64,000 bases of DNA, from positions 496,001 to 560,000 of the forward strand of contig NZ_JAACFU010000001.1 in assembly GCF_029051725.1 (NCBI RefSeq), given 5' to 3'. A program made the translations under genes and the position numbers. Shown here one piece after another: positions 25,959-35,615 of this stretch; position 1 is the first letter of the stretch, and every line of letters begins with the position of its first letter. The notes below the pieces were generated by a model. That model was given only the letters and a program-made list of their open reading frames with translations, was not told the DNA's origin and ran no database searches. The stretch comes from Bradyrhizobium sp. CSS354 (GTDB lineage: Bacteria > Pseudomonadota > Alphaproteobacteria > Rhizobiales > Xanthobacteraceae).

Positions 25959-26246
25959 ATGCTGTTCGCCATTCACGCCCTCGACCGCGCCGGCGCACTG
26001 CCGACCCGGCTCGCCAATTACGACGCCCACAAGGCTTTCCTGAGCGACACCTCGCGCTTCGGCGTCAAGATCGTGATGTCGGGGCCGTTGGTCTCCGACG
26101 ACGGCGAGAGGATGATCGGCAGCCTGTTCCTGATCGAAGCCCAAAGCCGCGCTGAAGTGGAAGCCTTCAACCGAGCCGATCCGTTTGCCGCGGCCGACAT
26201 CTGGGACAAGGTCACGATCACGGGCTTCCTGCGCCGCCAAGGTTGA
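25959..26246 (+). CDS. YciI-family small ferredoxin-like-fold protein
   Basis: The 95-residue protein matches the YciI family: MLFAIHALDR at the start, a central YDAHKAFL with the conserved His, the GSLFLIEA strand, and DPFAAADIWDKV near the end. Most YciI proteins are uncharacterised. One characterised member, TftG, removes chloride from 5-chlorohydroxyhydroquinone in 2,4,5-T degradation, just before hydroxyquinol cleavage. Its position at the end of a hydroxyquinol operon makes a similar isomerase- or dehydrohalogenase-like role possible, but direct evidence is lacking. Confidence 0.85.
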   Translation: MLFAIHALDRAGALPTRLANYDAHKAFLSDTSRFGVKIVMSGPLVSDDGERMIGSLFLIEAQSRAEVEAFNRADPFAAADIWDKVTITGFLRRQG

Positions 26247-26266
26247 AGGCGGCTAACAAAAACGCG

Positions 26267-26303
26267 AAAACAACCCCATGCACAGTAGAATGAGGTTGTT
26301 TTT
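26267..26303. terminator. Bidirectional intrinsic terminator
   Basis: AAAACAACCCCAT (26267-26279) and ATGAGGTTGTTTT (26290-26302) form a 13-base stem with one mismatch around a 10-base loop. A-rich and T-rich ends make it work in both directions. It lies between the convergent YciI gene and the first peptide-importer operon. Confidence 0.75.
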
Positions 26304-26422
26304 ACACATGAATTTTCGTCGCAAACGCTTTTGACTCGTCGGGCAAAACAGGAGCAGAGTGGCATCCTCGCCCGAGTGTCGCCCCTGCACCTCAATCCAG
26401 AGCTTTGCCGCCCGCCCAACGG

Positions 26423-27415
26423 CTAGCCGCTCGCCACCGCCGCAGCTTCTTCGAGATGACAGGCCACCCACTGCTCGGGTCCAGCCGCGCGCAATGTCGG
26501 CTCCTCGGTCCGGCAGCGATCGAACACGAGCGGGCAACGGGTGTGGAAGCGGCATCCGCTCGGCGGGTTAATCGGGCTCGGCACGTCGCCCTTGAGGATG
26601 ATCGGATTGCGCTGGGCACCCGGCTCCGGCAGTGGCACCGCCGAAAGCAACGCCTTGGTGTAGGGATGCTTTGGCGCGGCGAAGATCTCGTAGCGCGGCG
26701 CCACCTCGACGATCTTGCCGAGATACATCACGGCGACGCGATGGGTCATGTGCTCGACGATCGCGAGGTCGTGGCTGATGAACAGCAGCGCCAGGCCGAA
26801 CTCGCGCTGGAGATCCTGCAGCAGATTGACGATCTGTGCCTTGACCGAGACGTCGAGCGCCGAGACTGCCTCGTCGCAGACGATCAGCTCGGGCTCGGCC
26901 GCGAGTGCGCGTGCGATGCCGATGCGCTGGCGCTGGCCGCCGGAGAATTCGTGCGGCCTGCGATTCAGCGCCTCGCGCGGCAGGCGCACGGTGTCCATCA
27001 GCGCCGTCACGCGGGTTTCGAGGTCGATCGCGGATTTGGCGAGGCCGAAATTGCGGATCGGCTCCGCCAGGATGTCGCGCACGCGCATGCGCGGATTGAG
27101 GCTCGAGAACGGGTCCTGGAACACCACCTGCACGCGGCGGCGCATCTGGCGCATCGTGCTCGGATGGGCGTCGTCGATGCGCTGGCCGTCGAGGATGACC
27201 TGCCCTGACGTGATGTCGAACAGTCGCAGGATCGCACGGCCGACCGTCGATTTACCGCAGCCGGACTCGCCGACCAGCGACAGCGTCTCGCCGCGCGCGA
27301 TTTCGAACGACACGCCGTCCACCGCATAGACCCATTCGGACTTGCGGCTGAACATGCCCTTTTTGACCGGAAAGTGTTTCTTGAGGTCGTTGACCTGGAG
27401 CAGCGGGGGGCTCAT
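26423..27415 (-). CDS. Peptide/nickel-type ABC importer ATPase (DppF/OppF-like)
   Basis: The 330-residue ATPase has Walker [10 protein letters not shown] near residue 48, the signature FSGGQRQR near residue 157 and Walker [13 protein letters not shown] near 175. The C-terminal cysteine motif [14 protein letters not shown] is typical of Opp/Dpp ATPases. It powers, with the preceding DppD-like subunit, import of a peptide or related organic ligand. The ATG at 27415 overlaps the upstream stop (ATGA), and a longer in-frame reading to 27541 lies inside that gene. It is the last gene of a five-gene importer operon. Confidence 0.92.
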   Translation of the reverse strand: MSPPLLQVNDLKKHFPVKKGMFSRKSEWVYAVDGVSFEIARGETLSLVGESGCGKSTVGRAILRLFDITSGQVILDGQRIDDAHPSTMRQMRRRVQVVFQDPFSSLNPRMRVRDILAEPIRNFGLAKSAIDLETRVTALMDTVRLPREALNRRPHEFSGGQRQRIGIARALAAEPELIVCDEAVSALDVSVKAQIVNLLQDLQREFGLALLFISHDLAIVEHMTHRVAVMYLGKIVEVAPRYEIFAAPKHPYTKALLSAVPLPEPGAQRNPIILKGDVPSPINPPSGCRFHTRCPLVFDRCRTEEPTLRAAGPEQWVACHLEEAAAVASG

Positions 27416-28401
27416 GCCGCGACCGCTCCCTTGGCCGCATAGTGGCAGGCCGCGACGTGACGTGGCCCCTTCTCTTCGAGCCCCGGCGCGTACTGCCGGC
27501 AAAGATCGGTCGCGAGCGCGCAACGTCCGGCGAAGACGCAACCGACAATGGGCTTGCGCAGATCAGGTACCTGCCCCGGGATCTCTGCAAGCCGCCTCGC
27601 GGTGCCCGTCAGCGACGAGCCGAGCCGCGGCACTGCGCCGAGCAGGCCCTGCGTATAGGGATGACGCGGCGAACGGAACAGGTCCGCCACCGGCGCTTCC
27701 TCGACTTTGCGGCCCGCGTACATGACCATGACGCGTTCGGCGATCTCGGCGACCACGCCGAGATCGTGGGTGATCAGGATGATCGCCGCGCCAACCCGGT
27801 GCTTGAGATCCAGCATCAATTTCAGGATCTGCGCCTGGATCGTCACGTCGAGCGCGGTGGTCGGCTCGTCGGCAATCAGAAGCTTTGGATTGCAGGCGAG
27901 TGCAATGGCGATCATGACGCGCTGGCGCATGCCGCCGGAGAGCTGATGCGGATATTCGCGCACACGCCGCTTCGGCTCGGGAATGCCGACCAGAATCAAC
28001 ATCTCGATCGCGTGCGCCTCCGCGGCCTGCTTGTCCAGGCCCTGGTGGATCATCAGCGTTTCCCGGATCTGGCGGCCGACAGTCAGGACCGGGTTGAGGC
28101 TGGTCATCGGCTCCTGAAAAATCATCGAGATGTCGTTGCCGCGGATCGCGCGCATCTCGCGATCCGACATTCGCAGCAGGTCCTTGCCCGCGAAGCGGAT
28201 GCTGCCGGCGATCCTGCCCGGCGGTTCCGGGATCAGCCGCATCAGCGACATCGATGTCACCGACTTGCCGCAGCCGGACTCGCCGACGATGGCGAGCGTC
28301 TCGCCCTCGTTGACATGGAACGACACGCCGTCCACCGCGCGGTTGATGCCGCTGGGCGTGCGGAAGTGTGTTTGCAAATTCTCGACTTCGAGCAGTGCCA
28401 T
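27412..28401 (-). CDS. Peptide/nickel-type ABC importer ATPase (DppD/OppD-like)
   Basis: This 329-residue ATPase has Walker [10 protein letters not shown] near residue 39, signature LSGGMRQRV near residue 152 and Walker [13 protein letters not shown] near 170. It ends with the Opp/Dpp cysteine motif [10 protein letters not shown]. It forms the second ATPase of the importer. The ATG at 28401 follows the permease stop by about 20 bases; a longer frame to 28467 would enter the permease gene. Confidence 0.92.
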   Translation of the reverse strand: MALLEVENLQTHFRTPSGINRAVDGVSFHVNEGETLAIVGESGCGKSVTSMSLMRLIPEPPGRIAGSIRFAGKDLLRMSDREMRAIRGNDISMIFQEPMTSLNPVLTVGRQIRETLMIHQGLDKQAAEAHAIEMLILVGIPEPKRRVREYPHQLSGGMRQRVMIAIALACNPKLLIADEPTTALDVTIQAQILKLMLDLKHRVGAAIILITHDLGVVAEIAERVMVMYAGRKVEEAPVADLFRSPRHPYTQGLLGAVPRLGSSLTGTARRLAEIPGQVPDLRKPIVGCVFAGRCALATDLCRQYAPGLEEKGPRHVAACHYAAKGAVAA

Positions 28402-28420
28402 CGCGATCAGCCCCTCACTA

Positions 28421-29344
28421 TCAGAGGCTCTTGGCCATGCGCGGATCGAGCGCATCGCGAAGGCCATCGCCGAGCAGGTTGACGGCGAGCACGGTGACGG
28501 ACAGGAAGGCCGCCGGAAAGAACACGATGTATGGCTTGACCTGCCAAAGCGCCCGCCCCTCGGCCATGATGTTGCCCCAGGACGGAATGGTCGGTGGCGT
28601 TCCCGCGCCGATGAAGGACAGGATCGCCTCCGTGATCATCGCACTGGCACAAATGTAAGTCGCCTGCACCAGCATCGGCGCCACCGTATTGGGCAGGATG
28701 TGGCGCAGGATGATCATCGGTGTGCGCGTGCCGCAGGCCACCGCCGCATCCACGTAAGGCTGCTCGCGCAGCGACAGCACGACACTACGGACAAGACGGG
28801 AAACCCGCGGAATCTCGGCGACGGTGATCGCCAGGATGACGTTGCCGACGCTGCCGCGTGTCAACGCCATCAGCGCGATCGCCAGCAGGATCGGCGGGAT
28901 CGACATCAGGCCGTCCATGAAGCGCATCAAGATGCCGTCGGCCCAACGGATGAAACCGGAGACGATGCCGATGGCAAGACCGACCGCGGAGGCGAAGATC
29001 GCAACCGAGAGCCCGACGGTGAGCGAGACGCGCGCGCCGAACAGCACGCGTGAATAGATGTCGCGGCCGAGGACGTCGGTGCCAAACCAGTAAAGGGCCG
29101 ACGGTGCGCGGGTGCGCTTGGCCGGCGCAAGTGCGGTCGGATCCACCGTTCCAAGATAAGGCGCAAAGATCGCGATCAGGACGAGGATCAGCAGCAACGT
29201 GCCGCCGATGGCAACGGTGGGATGGCCGCGCAGCAGCCCGATGAAGCCGCGCCGAATCGTGACCGGCCGGAGGATCTCAGGCAGTTGCGGCGCGAGGACG
29301 AAGCCCGCCGGCAGCGCTTGCGGATTGACGGCCGTGTCGGTCAA
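28421..29344 (-). CDS. Peptide-type ABC permease (DppC-like)
   Basis: The 307-residue membrane protein has an N-terminal cytoplasmic tail and about six membrane segments. It carries the typical DppC/OppC sequence [18 protein letters not shown] near residues 90-107 and the ATPase-contact EAA-like loop near residue 195. The start is a TTG overlapping the DppB stop (TTGA), with no convenient ATG nearby. It forms the channel with the preceding DppB-like permease. Confidence 0.9.
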   Translation of the reverse strand: MTDTAVNPQALPAGFVLAPQLPEILRPVTIRRGFIGLLRGHPTVAIGGTLLLILVLIAIFAPYLGTVDPTALAPAKRTRAPSALYWFGTDVLGRDIYSRVLFGARVSLTVGLSVAIFASAVGLAIGIVSGFIRWADGILMRFMDGLMSIPPILLAIALMALTRGSVGNVILAITVAEIPRVSRLVRSVVLSLREQPYVDAAVACGTRTPMIILRHILPNTVAPMLVQATYICASAMITEAILSFIGAGTPPTIPSWGNIMAEGRALWQVKPYIVFFPAAFLSVTVLAVNLLGDGLRDALDPRMAKSL

Positions 29345-30282
29345 TAGCGGATCCTCGGGTCAACGAGCGTATAGGTGACGTCGATCATCAGATTGACGAG
29401 GACGTAGACGAAGCTGAACAGCAGCACGATGCCCTGGATGACGGGATAATCGCGGCGCAGGATCGCGTCGATCGTGAGCCGGCCGAGGCCGGGAATCGCG
29501 AACACGCTTTCGGTGACGACCGCGCCACCGATCAGGAGCGCGATGCCGATCCCGATCACCGTGACGATCGGCACCGCCGCGTTCTTCAGCGCGTGGACGA
29601 ACAGGATGCCACCCTGCCCGAGGCCCTTGGCGCGCGCGGTGCGGATATAATCCTGCTGCAGCACTTCGAGCATGGTGGCGCGCGTGATACGCGCGATCAG
29701 CGCGATGTAGACACAGCCGAGCGCGATCGCCGGCAGGATCAGGTTTTGAAGCCAGGGCCAGAAGCCCTGGGCGAGCGGCGTATAGCCTTGCACCGGAAGC
29801 CATTCGAGCTCCAGCGCGAAGACGTAAGCGAGGACATAGCCGACGACGAAGACCGGGAGCGAGAAGCCGAACACGGCAAAGGCCATGATCGCCCGGTCGA
29901 TCAGGCTTCCCGCCTTCCACGCCGCCAGCACGCCGAGCGGCACCGCGACCACGATAGTGAGCAGGAGCGTGACCATCATCAGCGACAGCGTCGGCCCGAG
30001 ACGCTGCCCGATCATGGTCGAGACCGGCAGATTGGTGAAGATCGAGGTGCCGAGATCGCCGTGCAGAATGCGCCAGACCCAGCTGCCGAACTGGATCAGG
30101 AAGGGTCGATCGAGGCCGAGGCTCTGACGGATGCGCTCCACATCCTCCGGACTTGCCTGATCGCCCGCGATCACCACGGCGGGATCCCCCGGCGCGATGT
30201 AGAGCAGGCTGAACACGAACAGCGCGACGATCGCCATCACTGGCAAGGTCGAGGCGATACGCCGGAGGATGTAGGAGAGCAT
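29341..30282 (-). CDS. Peptide-type ABC permease (DppB-like)
   Basis: A 313-residue permease beginning MLSYILRRIASTLPVM, the usual DppB N-terminus, with six membrane segments and the SLGLDRPFLIQFGSW periplasmic segment near residues 53-67. It lies 17 bases downstream of the binding-protein gene. Strong similarity of order (binding protein, B, C, D, F) to Dpp/Opp operons supports the assignment. Confidence 0.9.
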   Translation of the reverse strand: MLSYILRRIASTLPVMAIVALFVFSLLYIAPGDPAVVIAGDQASPEDVERIRQSLGLDRPFLIQFGSWVWRILHGDLGTSIFTNLPVSTMIGQRLGPTLSLMMVTLLLTIVVAVPLGVLAAWKAGSLIDRAIMAFAVFGFSLPVFVVGYVLAYVFALELEWLPVQGYTPLAQGFWPWLQNLILPAIALGCVYIALIARITRATMLEVLQQDYIRTARAKGLGQGGILFVHALKNAAVPIVTVIGIGIALLIGGAVVTESVFAIPGLGRLTIDAILRRDYPVIQGIVLLFSFVYVLVNLMIDVTYTLVDPRIRY

Positions 30283-30299
30283 CTGGCTTCAGCGCAAGG

Positions 30300-31901
30300 T
30301 CATGCGGATTTCGACACGCCCCAGAAGAACGGCAGCGGCCCTTTCGTGATGCCGGAGACGTTCTTGCGCCAGGCCGTGTAGCTGAGGAAGAAGCCGGTCG
30401 GCGCGTAGACGACGTCCTCGAGCGCGACCTTGTTGAGGCGAGCGACCGCGGCCTTCTCCTCGTCGAGGTTCTTGGCCTCGAACCAGGACGTGACCTCCTT
30501 CTCGGTGCCGGGGCTGTTCGGCCAGCCGAACCAGGCCTTGTCGCCGTTGGCGCGAATGGCGGTATAGGGCGCCGGATTGATGCAGTCCGAACCCGCATGC
30601 CAGGTGTGGAACATGTTCCAGCCCCCCTGTCCAGGCGGCGTCTTCTGCGCGCGGCGGGAGCCGACCGTACCCCAATCGGTCGCGACGAAGTCGACATTCA
30701 TACCGAGCTTCTTCAAGAGATCGGCGGTCACATCGCCGAACGCCTTGGTGATCGGCTGATCCTGCGCCACCAGACACGTCACCGGCTGGCCGGAATAACC
30801 GCTCTCGGCGAGCAGCTTCTTGGCAGCGTCGAGATCGCGCTTGCCCTTGAGGACCTCGCCGCCCGCCTCGGTGTAGAGCGGCGTATCCGGCGTGAAGAAG
30901 CCGGGGAGCGGCTTCCACAGCGAATTATCGTCGCCGACGAGCGCACGCATATAGTCTTCCTGGCTCATCGCCATCAGCACTGCGCGCCGCGCCCGCACGT
31001 CGTTGAAGGGCGGATACAGGAAGTTCATGCGGAACGAGCCGACATTGCCGAGGGGGTCGCCGATGTCGACGCTGACGTTCTTGTTCTTCTTCAGGACCGG
31101 GACGAGGTCCGCGATCGGGTTCTCCCACCAGTCGATCTCGCCGTTCTGCAACGCGGCCGCAGCGGTCGCCGGATCCGGCATCACGATCCATTCGACGCGG
31201 TCGATCAGCATCTGCTTGCCGCCAGCGAGCCACGACGACTTTTCCTGCCGCGGCAAATAGTCGGCGAACTTCTCGAACACGGCTTTCGCGCCGGGGACCC
31301 ATTCGCCCTTGGCGAACTTCATCGGCCCCGAGCCGACATAATCGCCGATCTGCTTGAACGGGTCGGTCTGCGCAATGCGCTCCGGCATGATGAAGGCGCA
31401 AGGCGAGTTGTTCTTGCCAAGCGCATAGAGCATTTTCGGGAACGGCTGCTTCAGCACCCATTTGAAAGTGCGATCGTCGACAGCGGTGAGCTCCTGCTGC
31501 AGCGCCTTGAGCATCAGCCCCATCGGATCGCGCGCTGCCCAGCGGGTGAGACTCGCAACGACGTCCTTGCTCCGCACCGGCTCGCCATCATGGAATTTGA
31601 GTCCCGGCCGCAATTTGAACGTCCAGGTGGTGCCATCGTCGGTCACTTCCTCGGATTCGACCATCTGCCGCTGGGGCTGGAGCGCAGAATCGACGCCGTA
31701 GAGCGTATCCCAGACCAGCGCGGCGGCATTGCGCACGACATATTGCGTGCCCCAGATCGGGTCGAAATTGGCGAGATTTGCTTGCGGCACGAAGCGCAGG
31801 GTGCGCGCGGAGGCGCCTTGTGCGATCGCCGGGGCCGAAAGGCCGCTCAATGCCAGACCGCCCGCGCCGGCCAGTCCCTTCAATACGGTCCTGCGATCCA
31901 T
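30300..31901 (-). CDS. Peptide/nickel-type periplasmic binding protein (SBP family 5)
   Basis: This 533-residue protein has a twin-arginine-like leader (MDRRTVLKGLAGAGGLALSG) ending near residue 28, so export by Tat or Sec is likely. The mature part follows the family-5 pattern: WTFKLRPGLKFHDGEPVRSKDV near residue 92 (in parts) and the two-lobed fold through the C-terminus. The ATG is preceded by GGAGG. It is the ligand-binding component of the first importer and heads its operon. The neighbouring hydantoin genes suggest a ureide or amino-acid derivative as ligand, which is inference. Confidence 0.9.
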   Translation of the reverse strand: MDRRTVLKGLAGAGGLALSGLSAPAIAQGASARTLRFVPQANLANFDPIWGTQYVVRNAAALVWDTLYGVDSALQPQRQMVESEEVTDDGTTWTFKLRPGLKFHDGEPVRSKDVVASLTRWAARDPMGLMLKALQQELTAVDDRTFKWVLKQPFPKMLYALGKNNSPCAFIMPERIAQTDPFKQIGDYVGSGPMKFAKGEWVPGAKAVFEKFADYLPRQEKSSWLAGGKQMLIDRVEWIVMPDPATAAAALQNGEIDWWENPIADLVPVLKKNKNVSVDIGDPLGNVGSFRMNFLYPPFNDVRARRAVLMAMSQEDYMRALVGDDNSLWKPLPGFFTPDTPLYTEAGGEVLKGKRDLDAAKKLLAESGYSGQPVTCLVAQDQPITKAFGDVTADLLKKLGMNVDFVATDWGTVGSRRAQKTPPGQGGWNMFHTWHAGSDCINPAPYTAIRANGDKAWFGWPNSPGTEKEVTSWFEAKNLDEEKAAVARLNKVALEDVVYAPTGFFLSYTAWRKNVSGITKGPLPFFWGVSKSA

Positions 31902-32042
31902 GTAATCCTCCCAATAGTGCCGTGATGCCGGCCATCGTTGGCCAAGAACAGGTGAAACCAGAGCTCATTGGCGTGCAAATGGTATGCCACTAACCGGGCC
32001 TTCGCCAGCGGGAGATCCGCACCATTTGGACCGGTCGAGACC

Positions 32043-33713
32043 TCAAAGCGCGGCCGCCAGTACCGGGCCGGTCTCGATATGCGGGATCGCCTCGACCAGC
32101 TTGCGCGTGTAATCGGTCTTGGGATTGTCGAACAGCGCCCGGCTCTCGCCTTGCTCCACGATGCCGCCATTGCGCAGCACGATGGTGCGGTCGCAGAGCA
32201 TGCGCACCACGTTGAGGTCGTGGCTGACGAACAGCAGCGCGATGTCGTTCTCGCGCCGCAGGCGGTCGAGCAGTTGCAGCACCACCGCCTGCACGGAGAC
32301 GTCGAGCGCGGCGGTCGGCTCGTCCAGCACCAGGAGCCGCGGCCGGCAGGCGATGGCGCGAGCGATTCCGACGCGCGCCTTCTGGCCGCCGGAGAGCTGA
32401 TGCGGAAAGCGCGGCAACAGATCCAGCGGCAGCCCCACACGATCGGCGCAGTCTTCCACCCGCTTGCGCAGCGCATCGCCCCCACGCATGCCGTCGAGCC
32501 GCATCAAGGGATGGGCGATGCAATCGAAGGCGGTGAAGCGCGGGTTGAGGCTCTCGTTCGGATCCTGGAACACCATCTGGATGTCTTTGCGGAAGCGCGA
32601 GCGATGGAAGTCGCGCGACGCCACGTGGCCGATCGACTGCCCGTCGAACACGATCTCGCCTTCGCTCGGGTCGATCAGGCGGCAGATCATCCGCGACGTC
32701 GTGCTCTTGCCGGAGCCGGATTCGCCGACGAGGCCGACGCTCTCGCCGCCGGCCATCGTCATCGAGAAGTCCGCCACCGCCGCAGCGCCCTCGTCGAAGC
32801 GTTTTGCGAGCTTGCGCACTTCCAGCAGCGGCGGAGTTCCGTGGGCGAGCTCCTGCCTGGGCCTGCTGACGACAGCCGCATGGCGCTCCCGCTCCTCTTC
32901 CGTCACGAGGTCCTCGATTTGGGAGGTCGCAGTCGGCGACGCCGCCACCAGACGCCTGGTATAGGCGTGCTGCGGCGCGCCGAACAGCGTCCTGGGACTT
33001 GCCTCTTCGACGATGCGGCCGCGCTCCATCACCGCGATACCACGACAATATCGCGCCGCTAACCCGAGATCGTGCGTGATCAGGATCGTGGCCATGCCGC
33101 GCGCGGCGGCAATCTCCGCCAGGAGATCCATCACCACTTTCTGCGTGGTGACGTCGAGGCCGGTCGTCGGCTCATCGGCGATCAACAGCGCGGGATTGCA
33201 GGAAATCGCAATCGCGATCATGACGCGTTGACACATGCCGCCGGAGAGTTCGTGCGGATAGGCGTTCATCCGCGTTTCCGGATCGCGGATCTGGACGGCG
33301 CGCAACAGCTCCCGCGCCTCGGCGCGGGCGGCATCCTTCGATATCCGCTTGTGCGTGAGGATCGCGTCGGCAATCTGCAGGCCGATCGCGCGGATCGGAT
33401 TGAGCGCCGCCCGCGGGTTCTGGAAGATCATCGACATCGCGGCGCCCTGGAGCTGACGGAGATCGTCGCCCCTGAGTTTTGTCACATCCTGCCCGCGAAA
33501 CAGGATTCTTCCGCGAGTGACGCGCCCGGCTGAATCCAGGAGTCGCGTTGTGGCAAATCCGGTAACCGACTTGCCCGATCCGCTCTCGCCGACGAGGCCG
33601 AGCATTTCGCCGGCCTCGACCGCGAGCGTGACGCCGCGCACGGCCTCGACCAGTCCACGCCGTGTCGAGAACGAGACGTGGAGATCGTCAATCTCGAGGA
33701 GCATCTCGCTCAT
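32043..33713 (-). CDS. Fused dual-ATPase of a peptide-type ABC importer
   Basis: The 556-residue protein is a fusion of DppD-like and DppF-like ATPases. The first half has Walker A near residue 46, a variant signature LSGGMCQR near 156 and a Walker [13 protein letters not shown]. The second half has Walker A GESGSGKST near 329, LSGGQKARVGIA near 439 and LLVLDEPTAALD near 458. It therefore serves both ATPase positions of the second importer, unlike the separate genes of the first. Its ATG overlaps the permease stop. About 140 bases separate its stop from the first importer's binding protein; the first operon's promoter should lie there. Confidence 0.92.
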   Translation of the reverse strand: MSEMLLEIDDLHVSFSTRRGLVEAVRGVTLAVEAGEMLGLVGESGSGKSVTGFATTRLLDSAGRVTRGRILFRGQDVTKLRGDDLRQLQGAAMSMIFQNPRAALNPIRAIGLQIADAILTHKRISKDAARAEARELLRAVQIRDPETRMNAYPHELSGGMCQRVMIAIAISCNPALLIADEPTTGLDVTTQKVVMDLLAEIAAARGMATILITHDLGLAARYCRGIAVMERGRIVEEASPRTLFGAPQHAYTRRLVAASPTATSQIEDLVTEEERERHAAVVSRPRQELAHGTPPLLEVRKLAKRFDEGAAAVADFSMTMAGGESVGLVGESGSGKSTTSRMICRLIDPSEGEIVFDGQSIGHVASRDFHRSRFRKDIQMVFQDPNESLNPRFTAFDCIAHPLMRLDGMRGGDALRKRVEDCADRVGLPLDLLPRFPHQLSGGQKARVGIARAIACRPRLLVLDEPTAALDVSVQAVVLQLLDRLRRENDIALLFVSHDLNVVRMLCDRTIVLRNGGIVEQGESRALFDNPKTDYTRKLVEAIPHIETGPVLAAAL

Positions 33714-34558
33714 GTGCGCATGCGCGGATCGAGAATGTCCCGCATCCCGTCACCGAGGAGGTTGAAGCACAGCACGGCCATCATCAGCGCGAGGCCCGGA
33801 AAGGCCACCAGCCACCACCGCCCCGTCGAGATGAAGCGCGCCCCCTCCGCGACCATGATGCCCCATTCCGGCGTCGGCGGCTTGACGCCGAGGCCGATGA
33901 ACGACAGGCCGGCCGCATTGAGAATGGCCCAGCCGAGGTTGAGCGAGATCTGCACCGCCATCGCCGGCAGGATGTTCGGCAGCAGGAAGCGCAGCACCAC
34001 CGAGAAATGGCTCTCGCCGCAGGATCGCGCCGCCTCCACCCAGCCGACATTGCGCCGGACGTTGACCTCGGCGCGCGCGAAGCGGATGTAGAAGGGAAGA
34101 TTGATGATCGCGGTCGCGATCACGATGTTCTCGATCCGGTTGCCGAGCGCCGCAACCATCGCCATGGCCAGCACGAACAGCGGAAAGGCCATCATGACGT
34201 CGACGAAACGGCCCACCGAACGGTCGAGCCTGCCGCCGGCATAGCCGCAGAAAGAGCCTACGACGGCGCCGATCACGAAGGAGATTCCGACCGCCGAGAC
34301 CGCGATGGCAAGGTCGAGGCGGGCCGCAACGACGAGGCGGCTGAACACGTCGCGCCCGAGCTGGTCGGTGCCGGCTAGATGCGCCGCGCTCGGCGGCTGC
34401 AGGGCCTCCGAGACATTGGAGACGACGGGATCATAGGGCACCAGCCACGGTCCGAAGATCGCGACCAGGACAAACAGCAGGACACCCGCCGCGGCGACAC
34501 CGGTCAGCGGGTTGCCGCGCAAAATCCAGACCGAATGGCGGAGGGTTGCGCTCGTCAT
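33710..34558 (-). CDS. Peptide-type ABC permease (DppC-like), second importer
   Basis: A 282-residue inner-membrane permease with the DppC sequence GTDQLGRDVFSRLVVAAR near residues 58-75 and a C-terminus ending GDGMRDILDPRMRT, typical of the family. The ATG at 34558 overlaps the upstream permease stop; an in-frame extension to 34978 reads through that gene and is rejected. It pairs with the following DppB-like gene product. Confidence 0.9.
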   Translation of the reverse strand: MTSATLRHSVWILRGNPLTGVAAAGVLLFVLVAIFGPWLVPYDPVVSNVSEALQPPSAAHLAGTDQLGRDVFSRLVVAARLDLAIAVSAVGISFVIGAVVGSFCGYAGGRLDRSVGRFVDVMMAFPLFVLAMAMVAALGNRIENIVIATAIINLPFYIRFARAEVNVRRNVGWVEAARSCGESHFSVVLRFLLPNILPAMAVQISLNLGWAILNAAGLSFIGLGVKPPTPEWGIMVAEGARFISTGRWWLVAFPGLALMMAVLCFNLLGDGMRDILDPRMRT

Positions 34559-35589
34559 CCGATCGACACCCTGGGATCGGCGATGCCGTAGCAGATGTCG
34601 ACCACGAGATTGACCAGCACGAAGATGCCAGCCATCAGCAACACGAAACCCTGGACCGGCGCATAGTCGGACGACAGCAGCGCATCGAGCGCGTAGGAGG
34701 CGACGCCCGGCCAGGAGAACACCTTCTCCACCAGGACGTTCGCGCCAAGCATGGTCGAGAACACGATGCCGGCAATGGTGATGACGGGAAGGATCGCATT
34801 GCGCAGCGCATAGGTGACGACGACCTTCTGCCAGGATAATCCGACCGAGCGCGCGGTGCGCACGAAATCGCTGCCGAGCGAGACCAGCATCGAAGCACGC
34901 GTGATTCGCGCCAACGGCGCGATCACGAACAGGGCCATGCTCACCGCTGGCAGGATCAATTGCTTGCAGGCCGCCCACCAGCCCTCGATGTCGCCCGCGA
35001 GCAGGAAATCGATCGACAGGAACCCGGTGCGCTGCGGCGGCAGCGAGGTGAAGACGTCAATCCGCCCGGTCGGATCAGGCGCAAGACCGAGCAGATAGTA
35101 GAACACATAGATCAGCAGCAGGCCCGAGACGAAGGTCGGCACGCAGACGCCGAGCGCACAGAACAGTCGCACGCCGTGATCGACCAGCGATCCCGGCTTC
35201 AAGGCTGCGATCACGCCGAGCGGCACCGCCGCGATCAGCGCGATCAGGAGCGCCGTGAAAGTGAGTTCGAGCGAGGCCGGCAAACGCTCGCGCAAATCTT
35301 TGAGCACCGGCTGCCCCGTCATCATGGAGCGGCCCAGATTGCCGCGGCCGATGTCGGACAGATAGAACACGAGCTGCTCCGGCACCGACTTGTCGAGCCC
35401 CATCTGTTTGCGGATCTGCTCGATCTCCTCCTTGCCGGCATTGGGCCCCGAGGCGAAGAACACCGCGGGATCTCCGGGGAGGACCCGCATCAGCAGAAAG
35501 GTGAAGACCAGCACGCCGAACAACGCCGGCAGCGACGACAGAAGCCGCCTCCCCGCCCGCGCCACCGTGGCACCAAGTCCGGTCATCAC
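34555..35589 (-). CDS. Peptide-type ABC permease (DppB-like), second importer
   Basis: This 344-residue permease has the DppB-type start (RRLLSSLPALFGVLVFTFLL), six membrane segments and QMGLDKSVPEQLVFYLSDIG near residue 68. It is longer than the DppB of the first importer by an insertion around residues 165-190. The start may be the GTG at 35589 or the ATG at 35586; a GAGG and an AAAGG lie just upstream. It follows the binding-protein gene by 26 bases. Confidence 0.9.
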   Translation of the reverse strand: MMTGLGATVARAGRRLLSSLPALFGVLVFTFLLMRVLPGDPAVFFASGPNAGKEEIEQIRKQMGLDKSVPEQLVFYLSDIGRGNLGRSMMTGQPVLKDLRERLPASLELTFTALLIALIAAVPLGVIAALKPGSLVDHGVRLFCALGVCVPTFVSGLLLIYVFYYLLGLAPDPTGRIDVFTSLPPQRTGFLSIDFLLAGDIEGWWAACKQLILPAVSMALFVIAPLARITRASMLVSLGSDFVRTARSVGLSWQKVVVTYALRNAILPVITIAGIVFSTMLGANVLVEKVFSWPGVASYALDALLSSDYAPVQGFVLLMAGIFVLVNLVVDICYGIADPRVSIG

Positions 35590-35615
35590 CTTTCAGAGCC
35601 TCTGGCTTGCGGACA

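Noticed and set aside
34559..34978. In-frame extension of the DppC-like permease of the second importer
   Set aside because: It reads through the DppB-like gene in another frame and the family N-terminus begins at 34558.
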